From NCBI RefSeq assembly GCF_030052815.1, contig NC_079510.1, positions 28,845,823 to 28,909,822 of the forward strand: a DNA stretch of 64,000 nucleotides. The letters run 5' to 3'. Under the pieces are notes generated by a model that saw nothing but the letters and a program-made list of their open reading frames with translations, was not told the DNA's origin and did no database searches. Every line of letters begins with the position of its first letter. Position 1 is the first letter of the stretch. Shown here in pieces: positions 33,403-45,404 of this stretch. A program made the position numbers and the translations under genes. Origin of the DNA: Hevea brasiliensis (Eukaryota > Streptophyta > Magnoliopsida > Malpighiales > Euphorbiaceae).

Positions 33403-36400
33403 TAGACTATCAAACCTTACCCCTCTGTAAGGTATAACATGATCCCGTAGTATACTTAATGAATTACCGAACTTCGCCTACCGATAACCCATTAAATACA
33501 CTACAAGGGATTTTAAAACAATTTTATCATCTTTTAAAGGTGGTGAGCACTTTTAACAGGTATTAAAAACTTTTATTTGTAGTTTAAATATTGGGTAAAA
33601 ATTTTGATAAATTTTATTTTTTTGCAATTTTTGTAAAAATTTCGGCAAAGTGCCGTCTATAATTGAAAAAAAAAAAACTCAAATTTTTAAACTCCTGTTA
33701 AAAAACACTTCCAATGATTTCAATCACAATCCCAAACTCTAATAAATCAACACAAATTAATTTCAAACTCAATTCATAAAAACAAATCTCAACATAAATA
33801 AAATAATAGAGCATTTCATAAATTAAAACATAAGTTTTATATTACAACATTTTTACAAAATTAACTAATTTACAATATTACTGTACAACTGCTCAAGACC
33901 AATTACACAATATACATGCAGTTCATTTATATTAAAATAAATATATATAAAAGGGGTATAATTTAAATACCCGACAAAATCCAAAATGTAGTACTTTTAG
34001 TCTCTAGCAGCTTACTCTGCTGTTTTATCAGTCTCCCTACCTGCGACAGCAATGAAAAACCATCGCTACATAAAACTACTAAGTGGTGTACAACATAACT
34101 AAAATACCACCTATATCATATTAAATCACAATTAGTCCAAATACAGTACTGAAATTGGTAAATAGATACAAAGCACAAATTTAAAATTTTAGTCAAAGAA
34201 ATTTTCGCTTTAGAAGTCACAAAACAATTTTCATAAAATCACACAGTTATATCATGCCATCAATATTTTTCATCTCAACAGCCAAAGGCTTATGAGGAAT
34301 ACCAAGGCTAGCTAGCTCGAATCTATGAGTACCCATTCAATTTTTTCCTCTACTGGCACACACCTCAACACTTCAGCCAGAGAGCAAATACAAAACTATT
34401 TCCTCCCACTAGGCAAGCTAGTGAGGAATTCAAACATTTGATCATGACACTGTGGTTTCAAACTATTTTAACAATTTTCTAAACATTAAAATGCCAACCA
34501 TACACATACCATTTTATTTTCCCAATAGTTTGGGTCAATAACACATTTTTCTTCTCAATCAAAATTTTCAATACAATTAAAGTCATAATTTAATTTTCAC
34601 AATTCATTCAACACAAATTGCAAAGGAAAATTCAAGAAAGTTTATATGTTGTGCACAAACCTCTTAAGAGTCGCCTCTTGGCCTTGACTCGGTGTTTCTT
34701 TTTCTTTTCTAGTATCCTTTCCAACTAAAACACATAATTTATAGTGTTTCAGTATCAAGTCTCATAATAATTCCAACAATTTATTACATATTTATTTAAT
34801 TATATCCCTACATAGGCTTAAAAATGGTATTTTTCTAGACTTTGCATTTTAGGGTTAATATTCATGGCTTATTCAAGTCAAAATATTGACTTTCTCATGC
34901 TTAATAGGTATGTGAATTCCAATTACACCCACATACCACATTTTAAGTGTCTAATTTGTTGGCCTTAGTTGCCATTTCAATTTCTAAGTCTCCTAAGAGA
35001 AATTTCCATTTTTCTTCATTATTCCATTGGTCTAGTTATTGTAAAAATTTGGCTAAGTGCTCTTCATCAAAGTTGTTCCTTATTGTCTTAGCTTTAATTC
35101 CCTTTTTGAATCACTCCATTTGGAGTTTTGTAGCCCACGATATGCCTATTTTTCTAAGGCTTGCCAAATTAGTTCAAACCCAGAATTCTGGGCACTTTCT
35201 TGGTTCTGGCAGTTTTGGTGTGCTGACTATAGCTCACTTTTTGGATGGGTTATGATCAGAATTTGGATTTGTGTTCTTCATAAAAGTTGTAACGCTATGT
35301 CTCAGCTTTCCATTGGTATAAAATTTAGATCATTTGGACCTTCCTACACCAAGTTATGGCCAAATGAATAAATACTGTTCATTTGGTCATTTCTATACAG
35401 TTGCAGTGTTTATTACCCGGATTTGACCTAATTGTTCACTATCTTAATATCATTTTCTGGGCATGGTTTCTACATAAAAATTGTGGCATTTTGTGTCTAC
35501 TTTCATATCCAATTGGTCTCATACCAATTGGGGTGGTAGAATTACATTTTTGGTCCCTGAAAATGACCTAGGTCAAACTGCCCAATAGGGCACCCTTACC
35601 AATCCGAATTGCATTGCAATTCTCATCAATCTAACACATCCCAATTAGTCCCAATTGACCATTTCTAATCACAATTAGGTTCAATTGCATCAATTCACCA
35701 TTCCCCCCCAACTTTTCCCCTAATTTTAATGGCATCAAGAACCCTAATTTTACAAATGTTCAATTTGGTGCAATTAAAGTGTTTAACTATCTCCTACACA
35801 CTTAATTACACTTCCATAACATTTTAATTTCATCAAAATCATACAAATCCTCACTCCCTATATGCTGGCTGAATTTTCTAAATAGTCTAACATGTTGATT
35901 TGTTTGAATTTTTCACAATTTCTAAGTTATTTTAACTACATACACATGAATTTAAAGAGTGAAATTGAATTTCACTACTAACCTCTTTCTTTGGATTTCA
36001 AGTCTTCAAATCCTTCACTTTCTTCACTTTTTCTTTCCTTAATTCTCCTTCTCAAGTTGCAAGAGCAAGGTGTAATCAATAATTTTGGAGAATTTATGGG
36101 AAAATTTGGGGTTTTAAAAGCTTACACACAAGCTTTAATGGAGGATTATAGAGAGAGAGAAATGGGGGAGGGAGTGTGCCGGCCTCTAGTGGAAGAAGAT
36201 GGGAATTTTCAACTTTAATTTTTGTGTTTTTATTTACATTTGACTTAATAAAAAATTAACTTAATTGATAATTATTTTTGATGTCATGCATGAGGTCATC
36301 CTTGTGATGTCATAACTTAATTTTCTTTTCTTTTCTTTGTCTTTTATTTTTCTTCACACTTCTTTAATTTAAATGTATATTTCAAACTTTTCATTTCTCA

Positions 36401-36867
36401 GATTTTATTGGACAGTTAGGTCATGAATCACCTCTAGGGGTGAATTGACCAATTTGCCCCTCGCCGATCTGATCCGGTTTGCAAATAATTCGATATTTCT
36501 TTTAGAACCCTGACCTAATTATTTGACCTACTTATCAACTCTTTTCTGTAATTTTCTCTTTTCCACTAGCTTCGCAATAGTCCTTAGGACTGCCGTGTCA
36601 CAATGCCCTGTTCCAAATTAGGGTTACAGTTGACCTCGCAGTCACTTTCCAGTAAGGTCACCCATCACTGTGACCCCCGGCTCATTTAACCTTTATGCTT
36701 TGTTTTTCTTATTTAGACTTGACCTTCTGGTAATTATTATTAATTTTCATTCAGGGCTTTTCTAGGTGACTTAAATATGGTTCTAATTCTCTTAATTGTC
36801 AAGACTGACACCGGTCACCGGAACAGTAAAATATACCAAGCTATGCATATAAGGGTGTTACATAGAC
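33403..36867 (-). mobile_element. 3455-bp solo LTR 'D' nested in LTR C, TSD TAGAC
   Basis: TAGAC at 33403-33407 and 36863-36867 flanks a segment that on the minus strand starts TGTAACACCCTTATATGC and ends GGTTTGATA. The end aligns with GGGGTGTCACA of LTR E, so the terminal CA has become TA. Interior blocks match LTR A. It has no PBS or ORF with retroelement motifs. The ORFs at 34947-35371 and 35991-36218 are non-coding LTR sequence. Confidence 0.78.
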
Positions 36868-36884
36868 AATTTAAGTGACAAGTA

Positions 36885-36980
36885 TTCTCATCATGGCATA
36901 AGCCAAAAACCCTCATCATGGCATAAGCCAAGTGTCCATATCATGGCATGAAGCCAAGCATATCATGGCATAAAGTCAAG
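36885..36980. repeat. minisatellite of TCATGGCATAAGCCAA units
   Basis: TCATGGCATAAGCCA or close variants occur about four times between 36891 and 36980, at roughly 22-28 base spacing. The related solo LTR E has similar words in reverse complement (GGCTTTATGCC) at the matching end, so this is a feature of the LTR family. Confidence 0.7.
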
Positions 36981-38424
36981 TTATTGTGCACAAGTTCAAC
37001 TATTAACTAGTCAATTTCCTCATCATGCCACTTATTCCTAAACTTGTAATGGGCATACATATTATCAATCTTACATGTAATTTATTCAGTCAAGCCATGC
37101 TTCCTGATTTCCCCTTTTATTCATAACTCATTGACAATTATATCATTAAAACACACAATTACCCTTTTTTCTAGTCAATTTAGGTAAACAGAGTAGCAAA
37201 TTTAAAATTCCACCAAAAATCATAGAAATAGGGTTTTACTGCCATATTTTCCAGAATTCAACTCTCAAATGTCTATTTGAATCTTCAATTTGAATCATAT
37301 CAAAATCAATTCTACATCTCAAGTTATGAATAAAAATGTGCAACCTGCTCTAGACTTCAATCACATCCAGAGCAGTAACAAGAAATGTGACAATATCACT
37401 AGGTAGCCTACAAAATCAATTCTTTGCCATAACTACAACATTCGTTAAGCTTTCCAAAGGTTTAAGACTCACACTATTTCGAGTTTTATAGCACAAGTTA
37501 TGAATTTTTAAAGTTGATTGTCTTGCTTTTGAAAACTGTCAGGTCAATTTTCTAGATTTAAGCAATAAAAAGTTTTACCTTCAAACACCAACTTAACAGG
37601 GGAATTAGGTCTAGCATAAAACTATAAAGTTTTAAGGCATTCATCAAAGTTTTCATAGACATAAAGATCACAATAATCCAACTTTTTTAGCTCAAGTTAT
37701 GAATTTTTAAAAGTGACTGATCCTGCAAACTATTGGCAAAACCAAAGTTCCATCTCACATACTAGCTATCCTTTTTACTAACTTGCATTTCTCCCTTATC
37801 CCTAGTGATATCCCTACTCAAACGTGATAAAAAATAAAGGTTATAGTACTAACCTTAGTTGTGAACCAGCTGCTGCCCCTCCTTTTTCCTTCAAATCTCC
37901 AACAAACTCTTTTAGGAGTTAGGGTTCTTCAAGCTTGTTTCACCAAATCTCTAGGTCCCTTTGCTTTAGCCTCCAAAAATGAGTTGATTTAGGGTTTTTA
38001 CTTGGGATTCCCTCTTGAATTTGAGAGAATTTGGGCTGTTGAAATGAAAACAAAAGAAAGGAAGAGGAAGACTGAATGGTCGGCTGAAGTGGGGAAAGAA
38101 AAAGATAAGGTTGATTTTTATTAGTTTTACCCTTTGGTCCTTCATCCTTTGTCCATCGGTCCATGAGGTGTTTTCTCTTATTTCTAATCTTTCCCCTCAA
38201 TTTTATAGTTGATTCAAGTTAGCCCTCCAATCTTTTGTTTGCCCCTTAACTTATTAATTAATTCAATTCGATCCTCTAACCTTTGGTGGCTGGATTCCTA
38301 GGTATGCATGGAGGCAATTTCACACACAAATAAATTTTACAATTTATATGAATACCTTTTAGGGTAAATTAAGGATGTTTATTTATATGAAAATATTTTT
38401 TTTGGGTAAATTAAGGATGTTACA

Positions 38425-39282
38425 CTTCAAGAGCTGAAGAAATGTAAATAAGCTGCAAATAGATGAATGTAACTTAGGACGCCCTGAATTCAATCCTTGT
38501 CGCTGGGATTGAATTCCCATAGAATAGTCCATGATCATGCTTTTATATTACCATTGTATGAATGCATGTATATATGATATGTATGTTCATGATGTATATG
38601 AGATATGCACAAAAATAGTTAATGTGCAATGTGAGACAGAATAGTAATTAGGTCGGCCAAGAAAATCTTCCAACAAAATGATTAAGTTGGTAATTGTGTA
38701 ATTTAAGAAATTGCATCATGGCCCTCCTTTAAGGCAATTATTTAAGAAATTTTAAACATTTGTAGTGTTGGCTATGGTTACATAAGAATGATGTATTTGG
38801 TTTAAGAAATTTTCTTGAAATAATTGTTAAGCATGAAATGTTGTGCGTGTGTAAATACTTTGGTGGCTAAGAATGGGTGCACCTGAAGTCATTGAAGTTT
38901 AAATTTGCATGCTTGCTGACTTAGTGGGCTTAACTTAACTAATGCAAGACGAACCAAGAATGGATGTATCTGAGATTTTGAGCATTAGGGACTAAATATA
39001 TGATTAAATCTCACATGTGATGTGATGAGTAAAGAGTTACTCACTTATAAATTATTATGATTCCAAGAATAGATGTACTTGAGAATGACAGTTTATAAGA
39101 ATTCAATCACCCACTAGAAATCCACCTCAACTAAGATTTCCGTTTCCTACTCTGGAAGTGTAGGATTTGCCAAATTAATGGGAGGACCAATTTGATTAAA
39201 AGACCATAATCATTTTGGTAAATTACATGATACAATATACTAATTTAAATCTCATTATTTTCTACAGTTTAAATCTAATAAA
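38425..39282 (+). other. 5' leader of copia-2
   Basis: From about 38640 it aligns with the leader of copia-1. Three copies of the GGATGTACCTGAG-like motif lie near 38870, 38955 and 39065. The first ~200 bases next to LTR C have no clear match elsewhere in the window. Confidence 0.65.
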
Positions 39283-40110
39283 ATGAGCACTCAACCACAA
39301 CCATCCAATGTGCTAGCAGGCATACTTGACCATAATAAACTTGCTGGTCAAAACTTTTCTGATTGGTTAAGAAATCTAATGCTTGTTCTGAATTTAGAAT
39401 GTATTGGAGATGTTTTGGATTCAAGGGTTCCTGGTTCCTTACCGGCAAGGGCTTTATAAGAAGAACAAGAAAATTTAGATAGATGGAAAAAGCATGATTT
39501 GAGGGCTAGATGATATATGTTGGCTTCCATGACAAATAAATTACACAAGCAACATAAGAAAATGTAAAATGCTTCAGACATCCTCGCTCACTTACAAGAG
39601 TTATATTGTGAGCACAGTAGACATGCAAGATATGAGATATCTAAATAACTATTTAGAATGAGGATGACTAAGGGACAGAATGTGGGAGACTAAGTCCATA
39701 AGATGATCCAACTTATTGAACAGCTAAAGGATCTTGATTTTTCCATGGACCTCCATTTACAAACAGATTTGATCTTTCAATATTTACCTAAGTCATTTGG
39801 ATCTTTTATTACTAATTTCCACATGACTAAATAGGAATGCACTTTAGCAAGGTTGTTGAACCTGCTAGTAATAGCCCAAAAGAATGTGCTAGATCATAAA
39901 AGAAAGAAGGTGCTTTAGTTGCCTCATCTTCTTCTGTTGGAAAGTCCAAGAAAAAGAAGGGTAACAAGAAAAAAAACCTTCTATTCCAGGTCTATCTAGA
40001 AAAATAACCAAATAGAAAAAGAAGAAATATGAGGCTGTTTCAGACAAAGGAAAATGTTTCCATTGCCAAAAAGAAGGGCACTGGAAGAGAAACTGCCCTG
40101 AGTATTTAGA
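39283..40110 (+). pseudogene. gag: gag of copia-2, many stops
   Basis: The ATG at 39283 begins MSTQPQPSNVLAGILDHNKL, homologous to the other copies. Stops appear within the next 400 bases (for example TAA after LPARAL, TGA before YMLASM, TAA at KKM*NAS, TAG at TK*ECTLA), and at least one frameshift near 39905. The CCHC knuckle (CFHCQKEGHWKRNC) at about 40057-40098 is complete at the DNA level. Most stops can be explained by C-to-T or G-to-A changes at Gln, Trp or Arg codons. Confidence 0.85.
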
Positions 40111-40475
40111 GTTTGTGAAGAATAAGAAGGATAAGCCTTTAGAAGTTATGTCTATTTCTTGTTATTTAGATTTTGGTAATACTCATATTTCATCTACAAC
40201 TTGGGTTTTAGATACTGGTGCAAGTTCTCACATATGTTTTGATATGCAGGAACTTGTAAGCAGAGAATGCTTAGAGGCACAAGATGTTAGACTCCGCATT
40301 GGCAATGGAGCAACAGTTGCAGCCTTAGCCATAGGGTCTAAATCTTTGTATATAAAAGGACATATTTTGTATTTAGATCACGTATTGTATATATCTGATG
40401 CTTTTAAAAATATCATTTCTGTAGCTAGTTTGACTAGATTGGATATGAATTTTGATTTATAGATGATGTATGCAA
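40111..40475 (+). pseudogene. pol (PR): aspartic protease of copia-2
   Basis: The frame reads STTWVLDTGASSHICFDMQE with the DTGA catalytic motif intact (Asp codon at 40211), then RLRIGNGATVAALAIGSKSL and HVLYISDAFKNIISVASLTR, followed by a TAG. This is the only protease among the three Angela-like copies in the window: the corresponding segment is missing from copia-1 and copia-3. Confidence 0.85.
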
Positions 40476-40670
40476 TATTTATTTTGGAAATAAAATTATT
40501 GGCATGGGTAATTTACATGATGGCCTTTATTATTTGGATAATAATAATGAATACAAAACCAGTGCAAGCAATCAAATTGAATTTAATGCCATTACTGAAA
40601 CCAAATCAAGTCCAAAATGTCTTTGGCACTTAAGATTAGGTCATATTGCAGAAGATAGGATTACAAAATT
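40476..40670 (+). pseudogene. pre-integrase of copia-2, left of the nested insertion
   Basis: The frame at 40504 continues with MGNLHDGLYYLDNNNEYKTS and CLWHLRLGHIAEDRITKLE, the HHCC pre-integrase start. It is cut by copia-3 after GGAGA. The cysteine pair would lie on the right side near 49520-49540. Confidence 0.82.
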
Positions 40671-40675
40671 GGAGA

Positions 40676-42796
40676 TGAAGGAGCGGAAGCATGAAAATTA
40701 TTATATTAGAACATTGAATTCAAAAATTTTCTTCTAGGGTTTCATGCATCATGTAATATCCATTATGTACCTAATTGATTTCAATGTTCAAATACATATT
40801 AAAACACTTTTAATATGAATTAGGATCTACATTTGCCATTTAAGATTTTGAATTAACAAATTAATTCATTAGAACCCTAGATTAAAACAAGAATATGTGC
40901 ACTAACCTTTTGATGCACTGTAGATGCGATTGGTACCTTTGTGAAGCACCTAGGACCCCAAATGTTGCCCCACTAGCTTGTCCACACTAAGATCACCAAT
41001 GACAGCTCCTAAACCAGCTTCTCAAGCCTTGCCAACCAATTGTAATTTAGGTTTTTGCTTTTAGAGAGGTTGTAGATGAATATAGGACACTAGAAATAAT
41101 TTCTAGCAATTTTAATTCAAAGAAACTTGGATCATTCTCTTTGAATTGATGAGAGAAGATGAAGAGAGGAGAGTGAGCTATGGGTGGCGGCACCTTTGAG
41201 AGAAAATTAGAATGTGTGTATTTTATTTTTCATTCTTTCCCTTTTATAATTAGGTCACCACTTAAAACCCTTGCCACATGTCATCTTCTGATTGTATCTT
41301 ATTTTAATTGAACTAATCACATTAAGCCAAGTGTCAAAGCTAGGTTTAATCTTGACTTTGATCATCATGCATGATAGGAAGACAAATGACAAACCATGAT
41401 GCCATGTGTCACCATCTCATGGTGCTACATGTCACCCTGTGAAATGACCAAATTACCCTTGTGTTGTAATTTTGAGTTCTCAACCCAAAATAATTATTTT
41501 TCCTCTTCTAATCAATTTATATCAAATATAAATAAATTAATTAAAAATTAATTAATTAATCTCTATTAATTAATTTTTCATAATTAAATTCATATTTAAA
41601 CACTTTAAATATAAATTTAACTTATACCATACATCCAATAACCTAGATTTGATTTCAAGCCATGCTAGGGACTTTACAATCTTATTGCAAACCAAACCTA
41701 TTTAATTAATCAATTAAACTCTTTAATTAATCAATTAAATCATATTTAACTTGGTGATTATTTTGTGTATGTGTGTGACTTACTAGGCTCATCACTAATT
41801 GGCAATGACATATGATATTAACTCTTAATATCATCAGAACTCTTTCTTACCATAAATGTTTTCTCTAAATCATTTTAGGCACCTCATAGACCATGGTTAA
41901 CACCTAGCATAGCATGCCATGGCCACCCAATCAGTAACAAGGAATACCTTAAATGAACCTATAATCATATGTTACCATGCACTAGAATCTCTCTGTTACA
42001 AAATCCCAATTCGAGCTGGAGTCATGGTTTATGTTAAACCCCATTTGCTATGAATAGTATGTTCTCTTTTAATTCCAATTCTTGATTAAAATGATTTTCT
42101 CATCAGAAACTCTTTTCTGATTAAATCTATTTGTCCTGGCCAAGAACTTGAAACATCAAGAATAATTAAATGAACATAGGATTTTATCCCTATTTACTTA
42201 GGGTAACAAATTCCATCTTGATTAACACCTATCTCCATATATAACTGGTAGGAGCCAATATAAACCCATATACCCATACACAGTACAAGTATGAAAGCAG
42301 TATCAAACTCAGACCACCTATATACAAGATAACTGTGCTATCTCAAGTCTAAAGATTATATGCACTGATATAATTTATGACAATGCATTGATAAGAGTAA
42401 ACTCCACGTGCTTGTCATAAGTGTCATTGGTTCGGCCTACTTATCATGCATAAGTGCCTATCATGTTTGTTATATGGCATGAGACTCACCATTCCATCTT
42501 ATTTACATCTCAAATAAATAACTTCGGAACAAACATGATTACAATCTTTCTGGATAAGTCATGTCCGTTTTGTAAAGTATCCTCGATTGTGAACCAATTT
42601 ATGATACTTTGTGCTAGAAATACTGTTACTCGTATTCTTAACAACTTAAGAATAGAATTTCTAACAAAATATCAATGGACCTTTTTTATTACGCATAAAT
42701 ATATTATGTAAATGGAAAAGTGAAAATGCTTTTTTTATTAATAAAACATGTACAAGATACATACTAAATGATATGCTCTAGGGCATACTACTAACA
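40676..42796 (-). repeat. 3' LTR of copia-3 (2121 bp)
   Basis: On the plus strand it starts TGAAGGAGCGGAAGC and ends CATACTACTAACA. It is 33 bases longer than its partner, partly through an extra AATTAATCAATTAAATCATA-like segment near 41730. A TATA-box candidate TATAAAAGG is at 41240-41248 (minus strand). Confidence 0.93.
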
Positions 42797-44585
42797 ATCT
42801 CCGACTGGCACTAGAGCCATTCATTACAATACCTTAGACCCATCTTCTCAAGATGTCAGTCTAACTGAGCTTGTGACATAGGCTTAGTGAATGGATCAGC
42901 TGGATTTTGAGCTGATGCTATTTTCTGCATGGCTACATCGCCTCACTCAACTATCTCTCTGATAATGTGGTAGTGCCTTTCTATGTGTTTAGATTTCTGG
43001 TGAGACTGGAGTTCCTTATCCAAATAGCCTCTTTTGCAGCTTCTGATGCAGCAATATACTCGGCCTCTATAGTGGAATCTGCAGTTGTACTCTATTTGGA
43101 ACTCTTCTAACTGACTGCATCTCTATTACAAATGAACATAAACCCAGAGGTAGAGTTTCTATCATCGATATCTGATTGGAAATCAGAATCAGTATAACCA
43201 TCCAATTGTAAGTCACCACCTCCATAAATCAAGAATAAATCCTTAGTTCTTCTTAAGTACTTAAGGATATTCTTGATAGCTATCCAGTGTTTCAAACCTG
43301 GATTGGATTAAAACCTACTAGTCAGACTAACAGCATATGCGATATCCGGCCTAGTACACAACATTGCATACATCAAACTTCCAATAGTCGAAGCATATGG
43401 AATCCTAGCCATTTTATCTCTTTCTTCAAGTGTCTTTGGTGACATCTCTTTAGAAAGATGGATACCATGTCTCACTAGTAACAATCCTCTCTTGGAATCA
43501 AGCATGTTAAACCTCTTTAACACCTTTTCCAAATATAGACTTTGGGATAAACCAATTATTCTTTTCCCTCTATCTCTATAAATGCGAATCCCAAGAATAT
43601 ATGTTGCCTCCCCTAAGTTTTTCATGGAGAATATATTTGACAACCATACCTTTACAGCTATCAACATACCTATGTCATTACCTATCAACAAAATGTCATT
43701 TACATATAAGACAAGGAAAGTTACAGCATTATCACTAACCTTCTTATATACACATGGCTCATCCTCATTTTTGATAAAACCAAATGACTTAATGGCTTCA
43801 TCAAAACGGATGTTCCAACTCCTCGAAGCTTGTTTTAACCCATAAATGGATCACTTTAGCTTGCATACTTTGGAACTATCTTGGGATTCAAAACCCCTAG
43901 GTTATTCCATGAAAATGTTTTCTTCAATGTATCCATTGAGAAAAGCTATTTTGACATCCATCTGCCAAATCTCATAATCATAATATGCAGCTATTACTAA
44001 TAGAATCCTAATTGATTTAAGTATGGCAGGCGAGAAAGTCTCCTCATAGTCAATTCCTTGCTTTTGGCGAAACCCTTTCTCTACTAGCCTTGCTTTATAA
44101 GTCTCTACCTTTCCATCAGAACCAATTTTCTTCTTGAAAACCCATTTATTCCCTATAGGTACAATACCTTCAGGTGGGTCAATAAGATCCCAAACTTGAT
44201 TCTTATACATGGAATCAATTTCAGATTTCATAGTAACAATCCATTTTGAAGAGTCTATATCTGATATAGCTTCTTCATAAGTAAGTGGATCATCTCCATG
44301 ATCTACTTCTTCATGAGTAAACTACTCTTGTTCATCTTCATGAAGAAAATCATATCTCACTGGTGGGTGAGATATCCTGGTTGATCTGTGAGGAATAGCT
44401 GTAAATGTTTCTTCAATAGATGTAGGTTGACTAGATGGATCTATTTCCATCTGATCTGTTGGTTGGTCAGAATTCCCCAATTCTAACTCTATTTGCCTTC
44501 CTTTGCCTCTTTCTTGAGCAAACTGTTGTTCAAGAAATGTGGCATCTCTACTTACCACAACCTTTTGTGATGTAGGCAAATAAAA
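42797..44585 (-). pseudogene. pol (RT-RH): RT and RNase H of copia-3, catalytic YVDD changed to YVND
   Basis: From the minus strand: MKSEIDSMYKNQVWDLIDPP (44231) and [40 protein letters not shown], then a frame break. At 43695-43706 the polymerase motif is encoded as TAT GTA AAT GAC, giving YVND where the other two copies have YVDD. The frame from 43691 continues with LGEATYILGIRIYRDRGKRI and CTRPDIAYAVSLTSRF. RNase H starts near 43295 (DRNSTSGFMFICNRD). The tract GTCGGAGAT precedes the 3' LTR. The Asp-to-Asn change alone would abolish polymerisation. Confidence 0.85.
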
Positions 44586-45404
44586 TTAATATCCAAAACT
44601 CTCTTTTAGATATCCAACAAATCGACCCTTTTCTGATCTGGTTTCCAATTTATTAGTGTTCAGCTTTTTGATATAAGCTGGACAACCCCAAATCTTAATA
44701 TGCTTAAGACTTGATTTTCTTCTATGCCATATCTCATAAGGTGTAGAAGAAACTGATTTTGATGGAATCCTATTCAGAACATGCAAAGCTGATTCTAATG
44801 CAAATCCCCAAAAGGATATTGGCATATCAGTATAGCTCATCATATTACGTATCATATCTAATAGGGTACGATTTCTCCTTTCAGATACACCATTCAGCTA
44901 TGGCTTTCCTGGAAGAGTCAGCTGGGAAACAATGCCATGCTCTTTCAAGTATTCATCAAATTCAGTACTTAAGTATTCACCTCCACGATCTGATCAAAGA
45001 GTTTTAATACTTTTTCCTGTTTGATTTTCTACTTCAGATTTAAATTATTTGAACTTTTCAAAGGATTCATGTTTGTATTTCATCAAATACAAATACCCAA
45101 ACCTTGATTTATCATCAATAAAGGTAATAAAGTAATGAAAATCGCCTCTAGCCATTTCTTTAAGTGGACCACATACATCACTATGTATTAGCTCTAAAAT
45201 AATTTCAGCTCTTAGTCCTTGTCCAACATATGGTGATCTAGTCATTTTGCCCTGAAGGCAGGATTCATAAGTTAGAGTATGTTCAAAACCCAATGACGAT
45301 AAAATCCCCATTTTCTCTAGTTTTGCAATCCTATCTTCTGCAACATGACCTAACCTTAAGTGCCAAATATATTTTGAACTTGAGTTGATTTTCATCATGG
45401 CATT
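44586..45404 (-). pseudogene. pol (IN): pre-integrase and integrase of copia-3
   Basis: The frame entering from gag reads YIWHLRLGHVAEDRIAKLEK, CLQGKMTRSPYVGQGLRAEI and HSDVCGPLKEMARGDFHYFI, so pre-integrase and the first catalytic Asp are intact. Stops follow: one just before the second Asp (CTT TGA TCA GAT near 44993) and one at the QLNGV equivalent (CCA TAG near 44900). The C-terminal half (44586-44855) reads SMSYTDMPISFWGFALESAL-type sequence with MIRNMMSYTDMPISFWGF and IKIWGCPAYIKK. Most damage is single C-to-T changes. Confidence 0.85.

Larger units (their letters stand above)
32575..38424 (-). repeat. long gypsy-type LTR 'C', split by solo LTR D
   Basis: The two parts, 32575-33407 and 36868-38424, belong together because D between them has a TSD. 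On the minus strand C begins TGTAACATCCTTAATTTACC at 38424. Near that end GGTAAATTAAGGATGTT occurs twice (38363 and 38403), a local duplication. The other end is cut by copia-F at 32574/32575, where the text GATTTAAAAATTTT matches the GGGATTTTAAAAC area near the 3' end of LTRs A and D. No coding domain is visible; short frames such as 37940-38200 have no motif. Confidence 0.65.

Noticed and set aside
34947..36218. ORFs of 62-104 codons in LTR D suggesting a membrane protein
   Set aside because: Hydrophobic composition comes from AT-rich LTR DNA; frames overlap each other and the region is inside a TSD-bounded solo LTR.
36892..36980. Regularly spaced repeats considered as a CRISPR-like array
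   Set aside because: Spacers are 5-10 bases and degenerate, and the context is a plant LTR; it is a minisatellite.
37940..38200. 86-codon minus-strand ORF near a TCTCTAGGTCC context, resembling a small host gene
   Set aside because: It lies in LTR C, has no recognisable domain and no conserved start or splice signals.
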